A model generated the notes under the pieces. It ran no database searches. It had not been told where the DNA came from and was given only the letters and a program-made list of their open reading frames with translations. The position numbers and the translations under genes were made by a program. Source: Virgibacillus sp. 7505 (lineage in GTDB: Bacteria > Bacillota > Bacilli > Bacillales > Amphibacillaceae). From it: DNA of 64,000 nt. Within the stretch, counting starts at the first letter, position 1, and each line of letters begins with the position of its first letter. Below, piece after piece: positions 56,377-64,000 of this stretch. The stretch spans positions 124,001-188,000 of the forward strand of contig NZ_NPBF01000033.1 in the NCBI RefSeq assembly GCF_002272135.1, in the 5' to 3' direction.

Positions 56377-58140
56377 TCAAGGAATGCTTACATGTGATTT
56401 AGCTTGATCAGGTGAATAAATATCATTGATATTCCATTTCCCGTCTGTCGGAACAGGCTCATTCTTCATGGCCGCATCGATGACGACAGGTTCATTCGCT
56501 TCGATTGCTTCTTTTAGTGCACCTTTGAATTGGTTCGCATTTTCAATTTTGATTCCTTTTACGCCGTATCCCCTCGCTATTGCAGCGAAGTCTGGTGAGT
56601 AGCTGTTACCATCAACCTGGAATCGTGTTCCGTAAGTTGTATCATAATGGGCCATCTCCAAGCCGGCGATTGTGCCAAAAGCACTGTTGTTCATCACAAC
56701 CCAGACAACCGGTATATTCTCTTCTTTTGCTGTTGCTAACACGGAAGGATTTTGTCCGAATCCACCATCGCCTATTAATGAAACGACTACCTTTTCAGGA
56801 GCAGCTATCTTGGCGCCAAGAGCAGCTGAACTGCCGAACCCCATCGTTGCAAAGCCGCCAGGTGTCAAAATGGAACCTGGTGTGTATATAGGAAACTGCT
56901 GTCCTACACCGTTTTTATTCCAGCCAACGTCTGTTGTAAGATAGGCATCCCGCGGCAGGACATCACGAACCTCAGCCAATATACGCTCTGGCTTCATCGG
57001 GAAGGATGTACTGTGCACATTTTTGGAAATGCGCTCGCGTAATGATTTGCGATAGGCTATGATTTCTTCTTTTAGTCGCTGATTACGGTCTATGCCGTCT
57101 GGATATATACGACGTGCTACCCTATTCAGTGCAATGAACGCCTTTTTCAGATCAGCAACCGCCCCAATCTCAACCGGATAGTTACGACCGATCTCATTCG
57201 AATCAATATCGATGTGAATCAATTTGGTTTTTGGAAAATGGAAGGTTACGTCATCATACCAGCTGCTTGAATCTGCTTCTGAAAAACGAGTGCCTGCCCC
57301 GAAAATATAATCGGCATTTTTTGTTTGCTCGTTAATGAAGCTTGTTCCCCAGAAGCCAGTCATGCCAAGCGTCAGTTCATGATCGTCAGGCAGAACCCCT
57401 TTTCCCATCAGCGAATGGGCTACCGGTATGTTCATATGCTCCACAAATTCCCGCAGCTCCTCCGCTGCATCGGCCAGCACCACACCGCCACCGGCATACA
57501 GTACCGGGCGCTTCGCATCAGCTAATTTCCCTACAATACGTGCTGCTGTTTCTTCATCTATGGATGGTTTTTCCACTACCCGGGTATGGTGCTGTAGCAG
57601 CTTGAAGCTGTCTTCGTCTATTTTCTTCGAGAATATATCCATCGGCACGGATATAAGAACAGGGCCGGGGCGTCCGCTTTCCGCCAACTGGAATGCCTTT
57701 TGAAGGATTTCCGGAAACAGCTCCGCCTGATCAACACGCCATGCTCGCTTTACAAACGGACGATAGATTTCATATTGTGCGCCGTCAGCATGCATATTCA
57801 CTTCCTGATGCGGATGTTTTCCATAGTAATAACTTGGCACATCGCCTGCGATTACGACCATCGGAGTAGAATCCAATGCTGCGTTGGCAACTCCTGTTGC
57901 TGCATTCGTTAAACCTGGCCCTAAGTGACTCAGCACTACTGCAGCCTTCTTTGTCACTCGTGCATATCCGTCTGCTGCGTGTGACGCAATTTGCTCATGG
58001 CGTACATTAACGAACTTAATAGTGCTTTTTTCTAATTCCGCCAACACGGCGATGTTGGTGTGACCGCATAGTCCGAAAATATATTTCACACCACGAGATT
58101 CCAGGTATTTGACTAACTGCTCCGAAACTAACTTTTTCAT
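56377..58140 (-). CDS. ThDP-dependent enzyme, acetolactate synthase-like superfamily
   Basis: 587 residues. N-terminal PYR domain with the catalytic Glu in VNVRHEQIASHAADGYAR (about 50), a middle domain with KRPVLYAGGGVVLADA, and the C-terminal PP domain with the ThDP-Mg motif GDGGFGQNPSVLATAKEE and NNSAFG. It belongs with acetolactate synthase, benzoylformate decarboxylase, 2-hydroxyacyl-CoA lyase and IolD, but signatures of none of these named enzymes fit. In this operon it could decarboxylate a 2-oxo acid or split an acyloin to an aldehyde for the ALDH that precedes it. AGGAGG before the ATG. Confidence 0.88.
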   Translation of the reverse strand: MKKLVSEQLVKYLESRGVKYIFGLCGHTNIAVLAELEKSTIKFVNVRHEQIASHAADGYARVTKKAAVVLSHLGPGLTNAATGVANAALDSTPMVVIAGDVPSYYYGKHPHQEVNMHADGAQYEIYRPFVKRAWRVDQAELFPEILQKAFQLAESGRPGPVLISVPMDIFSKKIDEDSFKLLQHHTRVVEKPSIDEETAARIVGKLADAKRPVLYAGGGVVLADAAEELREFVEHMNIPVAHSLMGKGVLPDDHELTLGMTGFWGTSFINEQTKNADYIFGAGTRFSEADSSSWYDDVTFHFPKTKLIHIDIDSNEIGRNYPVEIGAVADLKKAFIALNRVARRIYPDGIDRNQRLKEEIIAYRKSLRERISKNVHSTSFPMKPERILAEVRDVLPRDAYLTTDVGWNKNGVGQQFPIYTPGSILTPGGFATMGFGSSAALGAKIAAPEKVVVSLIGDGGFGQNPSVLATAKEENIPVVWVVMNNSAFGTIAGLEMAHYDTTYGTRFQVDGNSYSPDFAAIARGYGVKGIKIENANQFKGALKEAIEANEPVVIDAAMKNEPVPTDGKWNINDIYSPDQAKSHVSIP

Positions 58141-58172
58141 GATAGGGTATCCTCCTAGCTCTTCGTGTCCGC

Positions 58173-59600
58173 TTACAGCAAATCCTGAAGCACGACCATC
58201 TTCATTTCTGTCATCTCTTCTGCAGCGAATCGAGGACCTTCCCTGCCGATGCCGCTGTTTTTAATACCGCCATATGGCCAATGATCCAAACGGAAATTTG
58301 ATGATCCATTGACGATGACAGCGCCAACCTCCAGTTCTTTAACTGCTTTACGGATCACTTCCAGTGAATTAGAAAAAATGCCACTTTGCAGACCAAAATC
58401 CGAATCATTCACTTCTTTGATTGCGTCGTCCAAATTATGATAGGGCAGCACACTGACTACTGGTCCGAACACTTCCTGACAGACAACTTTACTTTGCTTT
58501 TTCGGACGAAGCAGAATTGCCGGCACTATGGCAGCGCCATTCACCTTGCCGCCATGAATTAGCTCCGCCCCTTCTGCAACAGCGTCGTCGATCCATTCAC
58601 TGATCCGCTCTGCTGTCTGTCTATTCACCACACACCCAACATCTGTGTGCTCATCTTCCGGATTCCCAACAATAAGCTCTGCTGTCCGCTGCTTTAGCTC
58701 TGCAACAAATGCGTTCAAGATTTGTTCATGCACATAAATACGCTGGACGGAAATACAGCTTTGCCCGGAATTACTGAAAGCTGTTTTCGCACAAATGGCA
58801 GCGGCCCGCTCAACATTGGCATCTTTATCGACAATGGTTCCCGCATTCCCCCCAAGCTCTAGCAGTACCTTTTTCATGCCAGCCGTTTTGCTGATTTGCC
58901 TGCCACCTGGAACTCCTCCTGTGAACGATACGAGATTGACTCGATCATCCTGGACGAGCTGCTCGCCTATCTCTTTTCCACCTAGAATCATGTGGATTGC
59001 CTGCGCCGGCATGCCAGCCTCCAGCAGCAGTTCCACAAGTGCAGTCGCAATTAAAGGCGCTTGCGGAGCTGGTTTTAGAACAGTGACATTACCAGCTGCA
59101 AAACTTGGTCCGATTTTATGACAAATCAAATTGAGCGGCGCGTTAAACGGTGTTATAGCTGCCACTACTCCTACTGGGACACGAAACGTCAAAGCCATGG
59201 AGGACGATCCTCTCTCTGAAGCTCCTCCTGGAATTGTCTCGCCAAAAAGTCGTTTGGCTTCTTCCGCTGACAGCTGCAATGTTTCTATGGAACGAGCAAC
59301 TTCATCCCGCGTATTTTTTAGAGCCTTCCCTACTTCTTTTGAAATCAAATGCGCAAATTCTTCTTTACGCTCCTGCAGCAAAGCAGCAGCCTGGTACAGC
59401 ACCTTCGCCCGGAACGCCTGTGAAAGAGCAGCGATTTGCTTTTTATTGCTGTACGCTGCTGTCAGTGCATGATCAACCTCAGCATGACTCGCTGTCAATT
59501 GAACACCAACTTGTTCATTTTTATAAGGACCCAGCACCGGGATCGGTTCACGATCGTCATCTATCCATACACCATTTACAAAAGGTCTGGCCTTTCGCAT
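58173..59600 (-). CDS. Aldehyde dehydrogenase (NAD(P)-dependent)
   Basis: 475 residues, complete ALDH fold. VGVVAAITPFNAPLNLICHKIGP with the catalytic Asn, SFTGGVPGGR (cofactor), LELGGNAGTIV with the general-base Glu, SNSGQSCISVQR with the nucleophile Cys, and EVFGPVVSVLPY. It oxidises an aldehyde to an acid; the family is that of lactaldehyde/glyceraldehyde/succinate-semialdehyde enzymes, but substrate cannot be read. AAGGAG lies within the end of the upstream lyase gene, so the two are translationally linked. Confidence 0.9.
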   Translation of the reverse strand: MRKARPFVNGVWIDDDREPIPVLGPYKNEQVGVQLTASHAEVDHALTAAYSNKKQIAALSQAFRAKVLYQAAALLQERKEEFAHLISKEVGKALKNTRDEVARSIETLQLSAEEAKRLFGETIPGGASERGSSSMALTFRVPVGVVAAITPFNAPLNLICHKIGPSFAAGNVTVLKPAPQAPLIATALVELLLEAGMPAQAIHMILGGKEIGEQLVQDDRVNLVSFTGGVPGGRQISKTAGMKKVLLELGGNAGTIVDKDANVERAAAICAKTAFSNSGQSCISVQRIYVHEQILNAFVAELKQRTAELIVGNPEDEHTDVGCVVNRQTAERISEWIDDAVAEGAELIHGGKVNGAAIVPAILLRPKKQSKVVCQEVFGPVVSVLPYHNLDDAIKEVNDSDFGLQSGIFSNSLEVIRKAVKELEVGAVIVNGSSNFRLDHWPYGGIKNSGIGREGPRFAAEEMTEMKMVVLQDLL

Positions 59601-59606
59601 TCGCTA

Positions 59607-60434
59607 TCACTCCTTTCGCATGTCTTTTGGTATATCCCCTGTATATTTCACAAGTTTTTCTTCATTAGGACACGGCCCTTTGATCAATGTGCCTTGCATT
59701 AATTCTTCATAGGCATGCGCAACGATTCCCATCCCCCGAGAGAGGGAGAAGATCCCTTTGGCTGCTTCTGCCGGGATACCAAGTTCACACTGGATAGCTG
59801 CACTAATACCATCCACATTAATCGTAAACGTACGTTTCTTTGCAGCCGACATCGTCTTTCTGTAATCTTCCAGAATCGCAAGATAGTCTCCGGTGATTTC
59901 TCCACTGTCAATTACTTTCCGCGCCAACTCATACAATCTATCGACACGCGGATCCTGATCATGCAGCTGATGACCGAAACCAGGAAGCTTCTCGCCTTCA
60001 GAAAGGAACCGCTGCAAGGTATCTGCCACAACATTTTTATTAGAAGCCAGTTCTGTCTTCGTTATATATAACAATTCCATTGCACCTTCTACAGCACCGC
60101 CATGTATGTCTCCCAGCATATTGATTCCTGTAGCAACAGCCGAATTAAAACTGACACCACAAGTGGCTGCCATTCTTGCTGCCGCTATCGAAGGCGCGCG
60201 CGGACCGTGATCTGCACCGGCTACAAGCACACTTTCGAATAATTTAGCTTGCTGGTCGGTTAGTTCCTTGCCGACCAGCAGAAAAAACAGCATTTGGCTG
60301 TAAGATACATTCCCAATGAGATCCTCAATTCGTTTACCGCGAAGAACAATTTGATTTTTCTTTATGTCGCTAATTTCTGTTTCCCACCAAGCTCCGCCGT
60401 TTTTGTAATGCTCCAATGCACTTCGTCCACTCAT
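59607..60434 (-). CDS. Short citrate-synthase-superfamily protein, citryl-CoA-lyase-like
   Basis: 275 residues, much shorter than citrate synthase (about 370-430). The catalytic triad is kept: His in NMLGDIHGGAVEGAMEL, His in LPGFGHQLHDQDPRVDRL, Asp in INVDGISAAIQCELG. The missing N-terminal large-domain part is also missing in citryl-CoA lyases, which cut citryl-CoA to acetyl-CoA and oxaloacetate. A cleavage role on citryl-, citramalyl- or a similar 3-hydroxy-acyl-CoA made by the CoA-transferase is the simplest reading. A GTG at 60467 is open; GAGGTGAGGG is placed for the ATG at 60434. An operator-like site lies just before it. Confidence 0.85.
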   Translation of the reverse strand: MSGRSALEHYKNGGAWWETEISDIKKNQIVLRGKRIEDLIGNVSYSQMLFFLLVGKELTDQQAKLFESVLVAGADHGPRAPSIAAARMAATCGVSFNSAVATGINMLGDIHGGAVEGAMELLYITKTELASNKNVVADTLQRFLSEGEKLPGFGHQLHDQDPRVDRLYELARKVIDSGEITGDYLAILEDYRKTMSAAKKRTFTINVDGISAAIQCELGIPAEAAKGIFSLSRGMGIVAHAYEELMQGTLIKGPCPNEEKLVKYTGDIPKDMRKE

Positions 60435-60457
60435 TCCCTCACCTCGCAAAATCTCGA

Positions 60458-60471
60458 TCTTGTACACTAGT
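60458..60471 (-). promoter_or_regulatory. GntR-type operator-like site before the lyase gene
   Basis: Plus-strand TCTTGTACACTAGT differs at two positions from ACTTGTATACTAGT, the inverted form of the site found twice near the regulator gene. It covers the junction between the isomerase stop and the lyase start, so it may mark an internal, co-regulated promoter. Confidence 0.5.
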
Positions 60472-61297
60472 ATATGTTTACGTCATCCAGATTCAGACTG
60501 ATATATTCCTTCGCCGATTGTAAGCATCTTCTCGCATATTCCTCGAACCCCAATTCCTTTGTTCGCTGCAAGTGAGGAATTTCCAATGAATATGGGATTT
60601 TCGGAATCTCCTGTAGAATTTCTTTGATAGGAATACCGCCTTCTCCAATATAAAGGCGTTCCTCTCTCATTATCTGGATCATTTGTTCTCTTGATGTTGG
60701 AATTTCTTTGCTTGCATCACATAAATGAAACATACGAAACCACTCAACAGGTATTTCCTTGATATCGTTAACATTTTCCTTTGAACGATGAAAATGATGA
60801 CTATCAATCATCAGCCCTGCATTATCCTGTGCAGCAGCTGTCAGCATACTGACAGCTTGAGCTAAAGTAGCAACAGATGCTACTGGGACAAACTCCAGTT
60901 CTATCGTCAATTGATAGGGTTTTGCTAATTCACACAATTGAATAAAACGCTCAGTAGCAAATACCAAATCGTCCGTCCAAACGCTGCAAAGCACATGCCG
61001 GGCTCCAAGCTCTGCTCCGACTTCAAAAGCTGGTTCATACTGTTTCGGATCCATACCATCCACTATTTTGGCTAGCTCTATATCCAACACTTGGATACCA
61101 GTTTCACGAAGTGCTGTTTTTGTTTGTCTCAGCATCTTTCGGTTGCTAGCCAAGTTGTAATCCGGTTCATTTTTCAGTCCCATACAAATTGGTCTGATGC
61201 TTACAAAATCAAAGCCTGCCCTGGCTGCAATATAAGTTAGTGTTGGGGGTGGACATGCCAATGCTGTCAGATGCGCTAAAGAAAATTGATCCTTCAA
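60467..61297 (-). CDS. Sugar phosphate isomerase/epimerase-like TIM-barrel protein
   Basis: 276 residues, AP-endonuclease 2/xylose-isomerase-like fold. Metal ligands: Glu in IELEFVPVASV, Asp and His in LMIDSHHFHRSKENV, His in FRMFHLCDAS and Glu in IPYSLEIPHL. Related to IolI/IolE-type and hydroxypyruvate-isomerase-type enzymes; likely a keto-sugar or keto-cyclitol isomerase, epimerase or dehydratase. The start is uncertain: a TTG at 61297 has AAAGG 9 bases before it and gives MKDQFSLAHLTAL; a GTG at 61351 is open but lacks a ribosome site. It follows the dehydrogenase gene in the operon. Confidence 0.82.
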   Translation of the reverse strand: MKDQFSLAHLTALACPPPTLTYIAARAGFDFVSIRPICMGLKNEPDYNLASNRKMLRQTKTALRETGIQVLDIELAKIVDGMDPKQYEPAFEVGAELGARHVLCSVWTDDLVFATERFIQLCELAKPYQLTIELEFVPVASVATLAQAVSMLTAAAQDNAGLMIDSHHFHRSKENVNDIKEIPVEWFRMFHLCDASKEIPTSREQMIQIMREERLYIGEGGIPIKEILQEIPKIPYSLEIPHLQRTKELGFEEYARRCLQSAKEYISLNLDDVNIY

Positions 61298-61408
61298 AGT
61301 GATCAACCTTTCTGTATTCTTTCTTCTGAGCAAAATCCGCCATTTTCCCACCTGCTTTTACTTCCCACTGATTTAGAACTATTTGTTCTCTGGTTTACCA
61401 TTGCTATC

Positions 61409-62437
61409 TCAGAGGGTCACTCGCCTTTTTTCTTCAATAGACAGATTGATTGCCTCCAGTATTTCTAATGTTTTTAAGCCTGCTTCTCCAGGGACGCGCG
61501 GCTCTTTGCCTTCTTTCAGCACATCCATAAAGTGCTGCAGTTCCGCAGCTATCGGATCTACAGTAGAAGCGGGTGGAAATTTTTGTTCCACCAAAGCATG
61601 CTTCCAGCCATACTCTTCCTCACTGTACTGATAACAGCGAAAGCTCGGAAAAGTTAAGCTCCCTTTCTTTCCGAAAAAGTAATAGCAATCTTCCTCATAG
61701 TAGTGGTAAATTGGGTTCTCTTTAACATTGAATTCATAAGACCATGGAGACGGAACCCCATCTGTCAAAAAGTATTGAATGACTGTCCCATCGTCCGCTT
61801 CTAAGATGGCTGTTACGGCATCCTCTATCTCAAACCCGCGAATCTTGTTACGGCTTATAGCGTAAGCGCTTTCAATATTTAAGTCAGTCACATAAAGCAA
61901 GTTATCCAAGTCATGAATACCATTAATCAATAGTGGTCCGCCACCTGCTTTCACGCGCCAGGCTTCCTTGTAATAATCCTTATCTTTGGCGAGGACCCAC
62001 ATCATATTTACGCCGACTAAGTCGCCGATGACACCACTTTCCAGCAATTGCTTCAAATGATTGATTTTCGCAGAAAACCGTCGATGATGGCCAACCAAAA
62101 GCTTTACTTGCTTGTCTCGAGCATAAGCAATCATTTCACGAGCGGCATCCGTTGTGTCGGCAATCGGTTTTTCTACTAAACAATGCAATCCTTTTTCCGC
62201 ACAGTACGTAACCGCTTCTTTGTGTAAGTGATTCGGCAGTGTAATGATCACTCCGTCTAGGAGACAATTATCAATAAGCTCCTTATAATCTTCGAATAAA
62301 GGTACAGCCAGCTCTTTTGCCCGCTCCCTTGCACTCGCATTATTACCGGCTACCGCTACCAATGTGATCCCCGCCATTTTTTTCGCTTGCTGTGCAAATG
62401 TGTAACCATGATTCAAACCAAGCACTGCAACTCTCAT
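61409..62437 (-). CDS. Gfo/Idh/MocA-family oxidoreductase
   Basis: 342 residues. MRVAVLGLNHGYTFAQQAKKMAG at the N terminus is a Rossmann start with the less common NHGYT in place of GxGxxG's last part; VEKPIADTTDAAREM holds the EKP Lys; GPLLINGIHDLDNLLYV holds the Asp/His pair. It oxidises a sugar, sugar acid or cyclitol with NAD(P). It is the first catabolic gene after the regulator, with an operator-like palindrome 23 bases upstream. It is only distantly like IolG at 28794. Confidence 0.87.
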   Translation of the reverse strand: MRVAVLGLNHGYTFAQQAKKMAGITLVAVAGNNASARERAKELAVPLFEDYKELIDNCLLDGVIITLPNHLHKEAVTYCAEKGLHCLVEKPIADTTDAAREMIAYARDKQVKLLVGHHRRFSAKINHLKQLLESGVIGDLVGVNMMWVLAKDKDYYKEAWRVKAGGGPLLINGIHDLDNLLYVTDLNIESAYAISRNKIRGFEIEDAVTAILEADDGTVIQYFLTDGVPSPWSYEFNVKENPIYHYYEEDCYYFFGKKGSLTFPSFRCYQYSEEEYGWKHALVEQKFPPASTVDPIAAELQHFMDVLKEGKEPRVPGEAGLKTLEILEAINLSIEEKRRVTL

Positions 62438-62459
62438 CCAACTATTCTCCTTTTAGCAT

Positions 62460-62473
62460 ACTAGTATACAAGT
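62460..62473. promoter_or_regulatory. GntR-type operator-like site before the Gfo/Idh gene
   Basis: ACTAGTATACAAGT is palindromic about GTATAC except for one base pair position (ACTxGTATACxAGT). 17 bases around it (ATACTAGTATACAAGTT) are identical to the site at 63242. It lies in the 53-base gap between regulator stop and operon start. Confidence 0.7.
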
Positions 62474-62490
62474 TATGATTTATACGGAAC

Positions 62491-63198
62491 TCATCTACTG
62501 GACTGCACTTCAAAATAATCAGCATACTTCTTCATAATGTTTCCGTAGTGATTGGAGGCTGTGTCCAGATGCTGATTCAGCCTTTCTACAACTCCCTCGG
62601 CATCATTTTTTTGTATCAGCGCAATCAATTCTTCATGGTCAAGCATGACCCGGCCCATTTCCCGTGACTCGAAAAAATCCAAGTAGCTTATCCGGTTGAC
62701 ATGTCCCCGTACCTGACGAACGACACTGGCTAAAGTCTGATTACCGCATATCTCAAGAATTTTGTCGTGGAACTTCTCATCATACTCGTAAAAGGCAATA
62801 ACCTCTTGCTTTTGTGCAGCTGCTCTCTGCTGATTCATAATATGCTTTAAATCATCCTTGAACTTTCTCACCTGTAAATCAGATTCATCCCAAATGACAG
62901 CGGCTTCCCGAAACGCAACTGCTTCCAGACTTTTTCTAACCTGAAACGCTTCCTGCACCTTTTTCTTTGAAATATATTTCACCCTGATACCTTTCTGAGG
63001 GATGATCTGCAGGAACTCCTCTGAAGCAAGTATTTGAATCGCTTCCCTTACAGGCGTTCTGCTTAATCCTAGTTCTTCCGCAATCGTGCTCTCATAAATC
63101 ATCTGCCCCGGCTTGTAATCTAGCGTTATTATCTTTTTGTATAAGTGTTTATACACTTCATAAGCCAATGTCTTCCGCTGGACAGTAAACTTATTCAT
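62491..63198 (-). CDS. GntR-family regulator, FCD (FadR) subgroup
   Basis: 235 residues. Winged helix at about 5-75 (AYEVYKHLYKKIITLDYKPG, ESTIAEELGLSRTPVREAIQ, IIPQKGIRVKYIS) and an FCD effector domain with the metal-binding pattern Asp in YEYDEKFHDKILE, His, then GHVNRI and LDHEELIALI. Such proteins sense carboxylates or sugar acids through a bound metal. It is adjacent to and co-directional with the catabolic genes; the same palindrome occurs before it and before the first catabolic gene. The ATG at 63198 is chosen; the frame is open to 63255, across the operator. Confidence 0.9.
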   Translation of the reverse strand: MNKFTVQRKTLAYEVYKHLYKKIITLDYKPGQMIYESTIAEELGLSRTPVREAIQILASEEFLQIIPQKGIRVKYISKKKVQEAFQVRKSLEAVAFREAAVIWDESDLQVRKFKDDLKHIMNQQRAAAQKQEVIAFYEYDEKFHDKILEICGNQTLASVVRQVRGHVNRISYLDFFESREMGRVMLDHEELIALIQKNDAEGVVERLNQHLDTASNHYGNIMKKYADYFEVQSSR

Positions 63199-63243
63199 TC
63201 TCATCATCTCTTTATCATCTGGAATGTTTGAATCGAAAATGAT

Positions 63244-63257
63244 ACTAGTATACAAGT
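63244..63257. promoter_or_regulatory. GntR-type operator-like site before its own gene
   Basis: ACTAGTATACAAGT, identical to the site at 62460, 46 bases upstream of the regulator start. Autoregulation is inferred. Confidence 0.7.
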
Positions 63258-63335
63258 TTTATAATTGCGCTTCATGCTTCCACTGTATGCTTTTGGGGGA
63301 GATATATTTCCTGTTTGTTTTAATTGATTGCATAC

Positions 63336-63375
63336 AAAAAAACAGCAAGGGAGGCAATTCGCCTAAACCCTTGCT
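63336..63375 (-). terminator. tRNA-type terminator retained beside the tRNA fragment
   Basis: AGCAAGGG pairs with CCCTTGCT, an inner AGGC/GCCT pairs, and T7 follows on the minus strand. It lies 18 bases after the 3' end of the tRNA-like sequence. Confidence 0.8.
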
Positions 63376-63392
63376 ATTACTGCATTTATTAG

Positions 63393-63440
63393 CGCGCTCG
63401 GAGGGATTCGAACCCCCGGCAGACGTGGTACCGGAAACCA
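63393..63440 (-). pseudogene. 3' part of a tRNA-Arg(CCG)-like gene
   Basis: Minus strand: loop TTCCGGT with anticodon CCG and stem ACCAC, T arm GGGGG-TTCGAAT-CCCTC, acceptor 3' strand CGAGCGC and discriminator G. The sequence matches a tRNA from about position 28 onward; the D arm and 5' acceptor half are missing and the sequence to the right is AT-rich and unrelated. This is the usual attachment-site leftover of an element integrated in a tRNA 3' end. The variable loop (GTCTGCC) is two bases longer than usual, a small caveat. Confidence 0.7.
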
Positions 63441-63772
63441 TTTTTTAATTATGTGTAAGTTTATCTATGTTAGTTGATTACTTATATTATGCTTTGTATT
63501 AAGGTATTCTGCTGAATAATTATATTATTTATTTATAAGCGCGGCTTAGTGTGTTAAAAAAACGTTAGAAGAATCTTATGTACTTGAATTTTATCTTCTA
63601 GGTATACGATGTAAACTAAATATAATTGTTTTATCCCTGTTGAATAAGATACTGGAAATTTTTCGACACTAGTGGAAATTAAACAACACTCCGAAGCGGA
63701 TATTCTACACCCTCCCCCTTACAAAGGGTTAATCGAACAAGCCTTGCCTACACCAATCAAAAAATCCTACTC
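63441..63772. other. AT-rich stretch without recognisable genes
   Basis: About 330 bases, much richer in A and T than the rest of the window. No credible frame. GGAAATT occurs twice 19 bases apart at about 63655-63680 (around TTTTTCGACACTAGT), a layout that recalls the repeated ends of some insertion sequences, but nothing proves a mobile element. Confidence 0.3.
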
Positions 63773-64000
63773 CTATAATAGGAAGGGGCTTTCTTTAGTC
63801 AAATCTTGCAGCATTATCTTTTCTATAGATTTCTGTAATGAACTAGTCGTTTTAATCTCATGTAATGGGATACCTAGATGGGTTGATGTTTGGGCAATCT
63901 CCGGTCTAATGCCTGAAATTATTGTTTCGACACCAATCAGTTTAAGTGTCTTAACTATGGTGAATATTCTATGGGCAACCATGGTATCAATGACGACGAC
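63773..64000 (-). CDS. C-terminal end of a STAS-domain protein (RsbR/RsbS-like), cut by the window edge
   Basis: The minus-strand frame is open to the last base of the window. It reads VVVIDTMVAHRIFTIVKTLK, LIGVETIISGIRPEIAQTST and HLGIPLHEIKTTSSLQKSIE, the second half of a STAS domain of the stressosome type, where the Thr or Ser after VID is a kinase target. It may be an RsbR-like sensor or a stand-alone RsbS-like protein; the N-terminal part is outside. It lies beyond the tRNA fragment, possibly in an integrated element. Confidence 0.75.
   Translation of the reverse strand, partial: VVVIDTMVAHRIFTIVKTLKLIGVETIISGIRPEIAQTSTHLGIPLHEIKTTSSLQKSIEKIMLQDLTKESPFLL

Noticed and set aside
55167-58140. 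Oxalate degradation pair (formyl-CoA transferase and oxalyl-CoA decarboxylase)
   Set aside because: The CoA-transferase lacks the glycine loop of formyl-CoA transferase and the ThDP enzyme lacks oxalyl-CoA decarboxylase signatures; the neighbours point elsewhere.
59607-60434. Citrate synthase of the TCA cycle
   Set aside because: About 100 residues too short, with the N-terminal large-domain part missing, and set in a catabolic operon.
63224-63448. Frame ending in LARSEGFEPPADVV
   Set aside because: GFEPP is the familiar artefact of translating the opposite strand of a tRNA T arm.

Overview
The window looks like the chromosome of a low- to mid-GC, endospore-forming member of the Bacillaceae. 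Evidence for this is the gene order secG-est-rnr-smpB-ssrA, the operon cggR-gapA-pgk-tpiA-gpmI-eno, an amtB-glnK (nrgAB) pair, two SAM (S-box) riboswitches, perfect PerR and CcpA (cre) boxes, AGGAGG-type ribosome binding sites with several TTG starts, and a sigma-K-like promoter before two spore-coat-like proteins. A halotolerant soil genus such as Terribacillus would fit, but this is a guess from protein resemblance; no 16S gene is present.

Layout. 1-4.3 kb: the end of a GGDEF gene that appears frameshifted, a 24-codon membrane peptide gene, katA under a PerR box, murB, an NTF2-like protein and a 53-residue Cys-containing protein. 4.4-12.3 kb: a beta-glucoside/cellobiose PTS operon (EIIB, EIIC, GH1, ROK kinase, EIIA, GH1) followed by its PRD-type regulator, with cre sites. 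12.5-18.8 kb: a methionine aminopeptidase, then tmRNA, smpB, rnr, est and secG on the minus strand, interrupted by a plus-strand acetyltransferase. 19.0-24.7 kb: fruR-fruK-fruA joined to ptsH-ptsI, so the fructose system and the general PTS proteins lie together. 24.7-27.9 kb: blaI-blaR1 divergent from a class A beta-lactamase with shared operators. 27.9-31.8 kb: iolI, iolG, a short-chain dehydrogenase and a monoacylglycerol lipase. 31.9-39.1 kb: the glycolytic operon with the CggR operator. 39.2-48.3 kb: a MATE transporter, then a sulfur block in which S-box riboswitches precede metX and a metY-ssuABC-acs operon. 48.3-53.8 kb: ammonium transport, two low-complexity probable spore proteins, an acetyltransferase, a lipoprotein, a lone holin-like protein and a manganese catalase. 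53.8-55.0 kb: a NorA/Bmr-type exporter.

55.1-63.3 kb is the least ordinary part. A GntR/FCD regulator is followed by six co-directional catabolic genes: an oxidoreductase, a TIM-barrel isomerase, a citrate-synthase-type acyl-CoA lyase, an aldehyde dehydrogenase, a ThDP enzyme and a class III CoA-transferase. I do not recognise this set as a named pathway. A shared palindromic site recurs before the regulator, before the first catabolic gene and before the lyase. Directly beyond it lies the 3' part of a tRNA-Arg(CCG)-like gene with its own terminator, the usual scar of an element integrated at a tRNA. The AT-rich sequence and STAS-domain gene at the right edge may therefore be the start of a genomic island.
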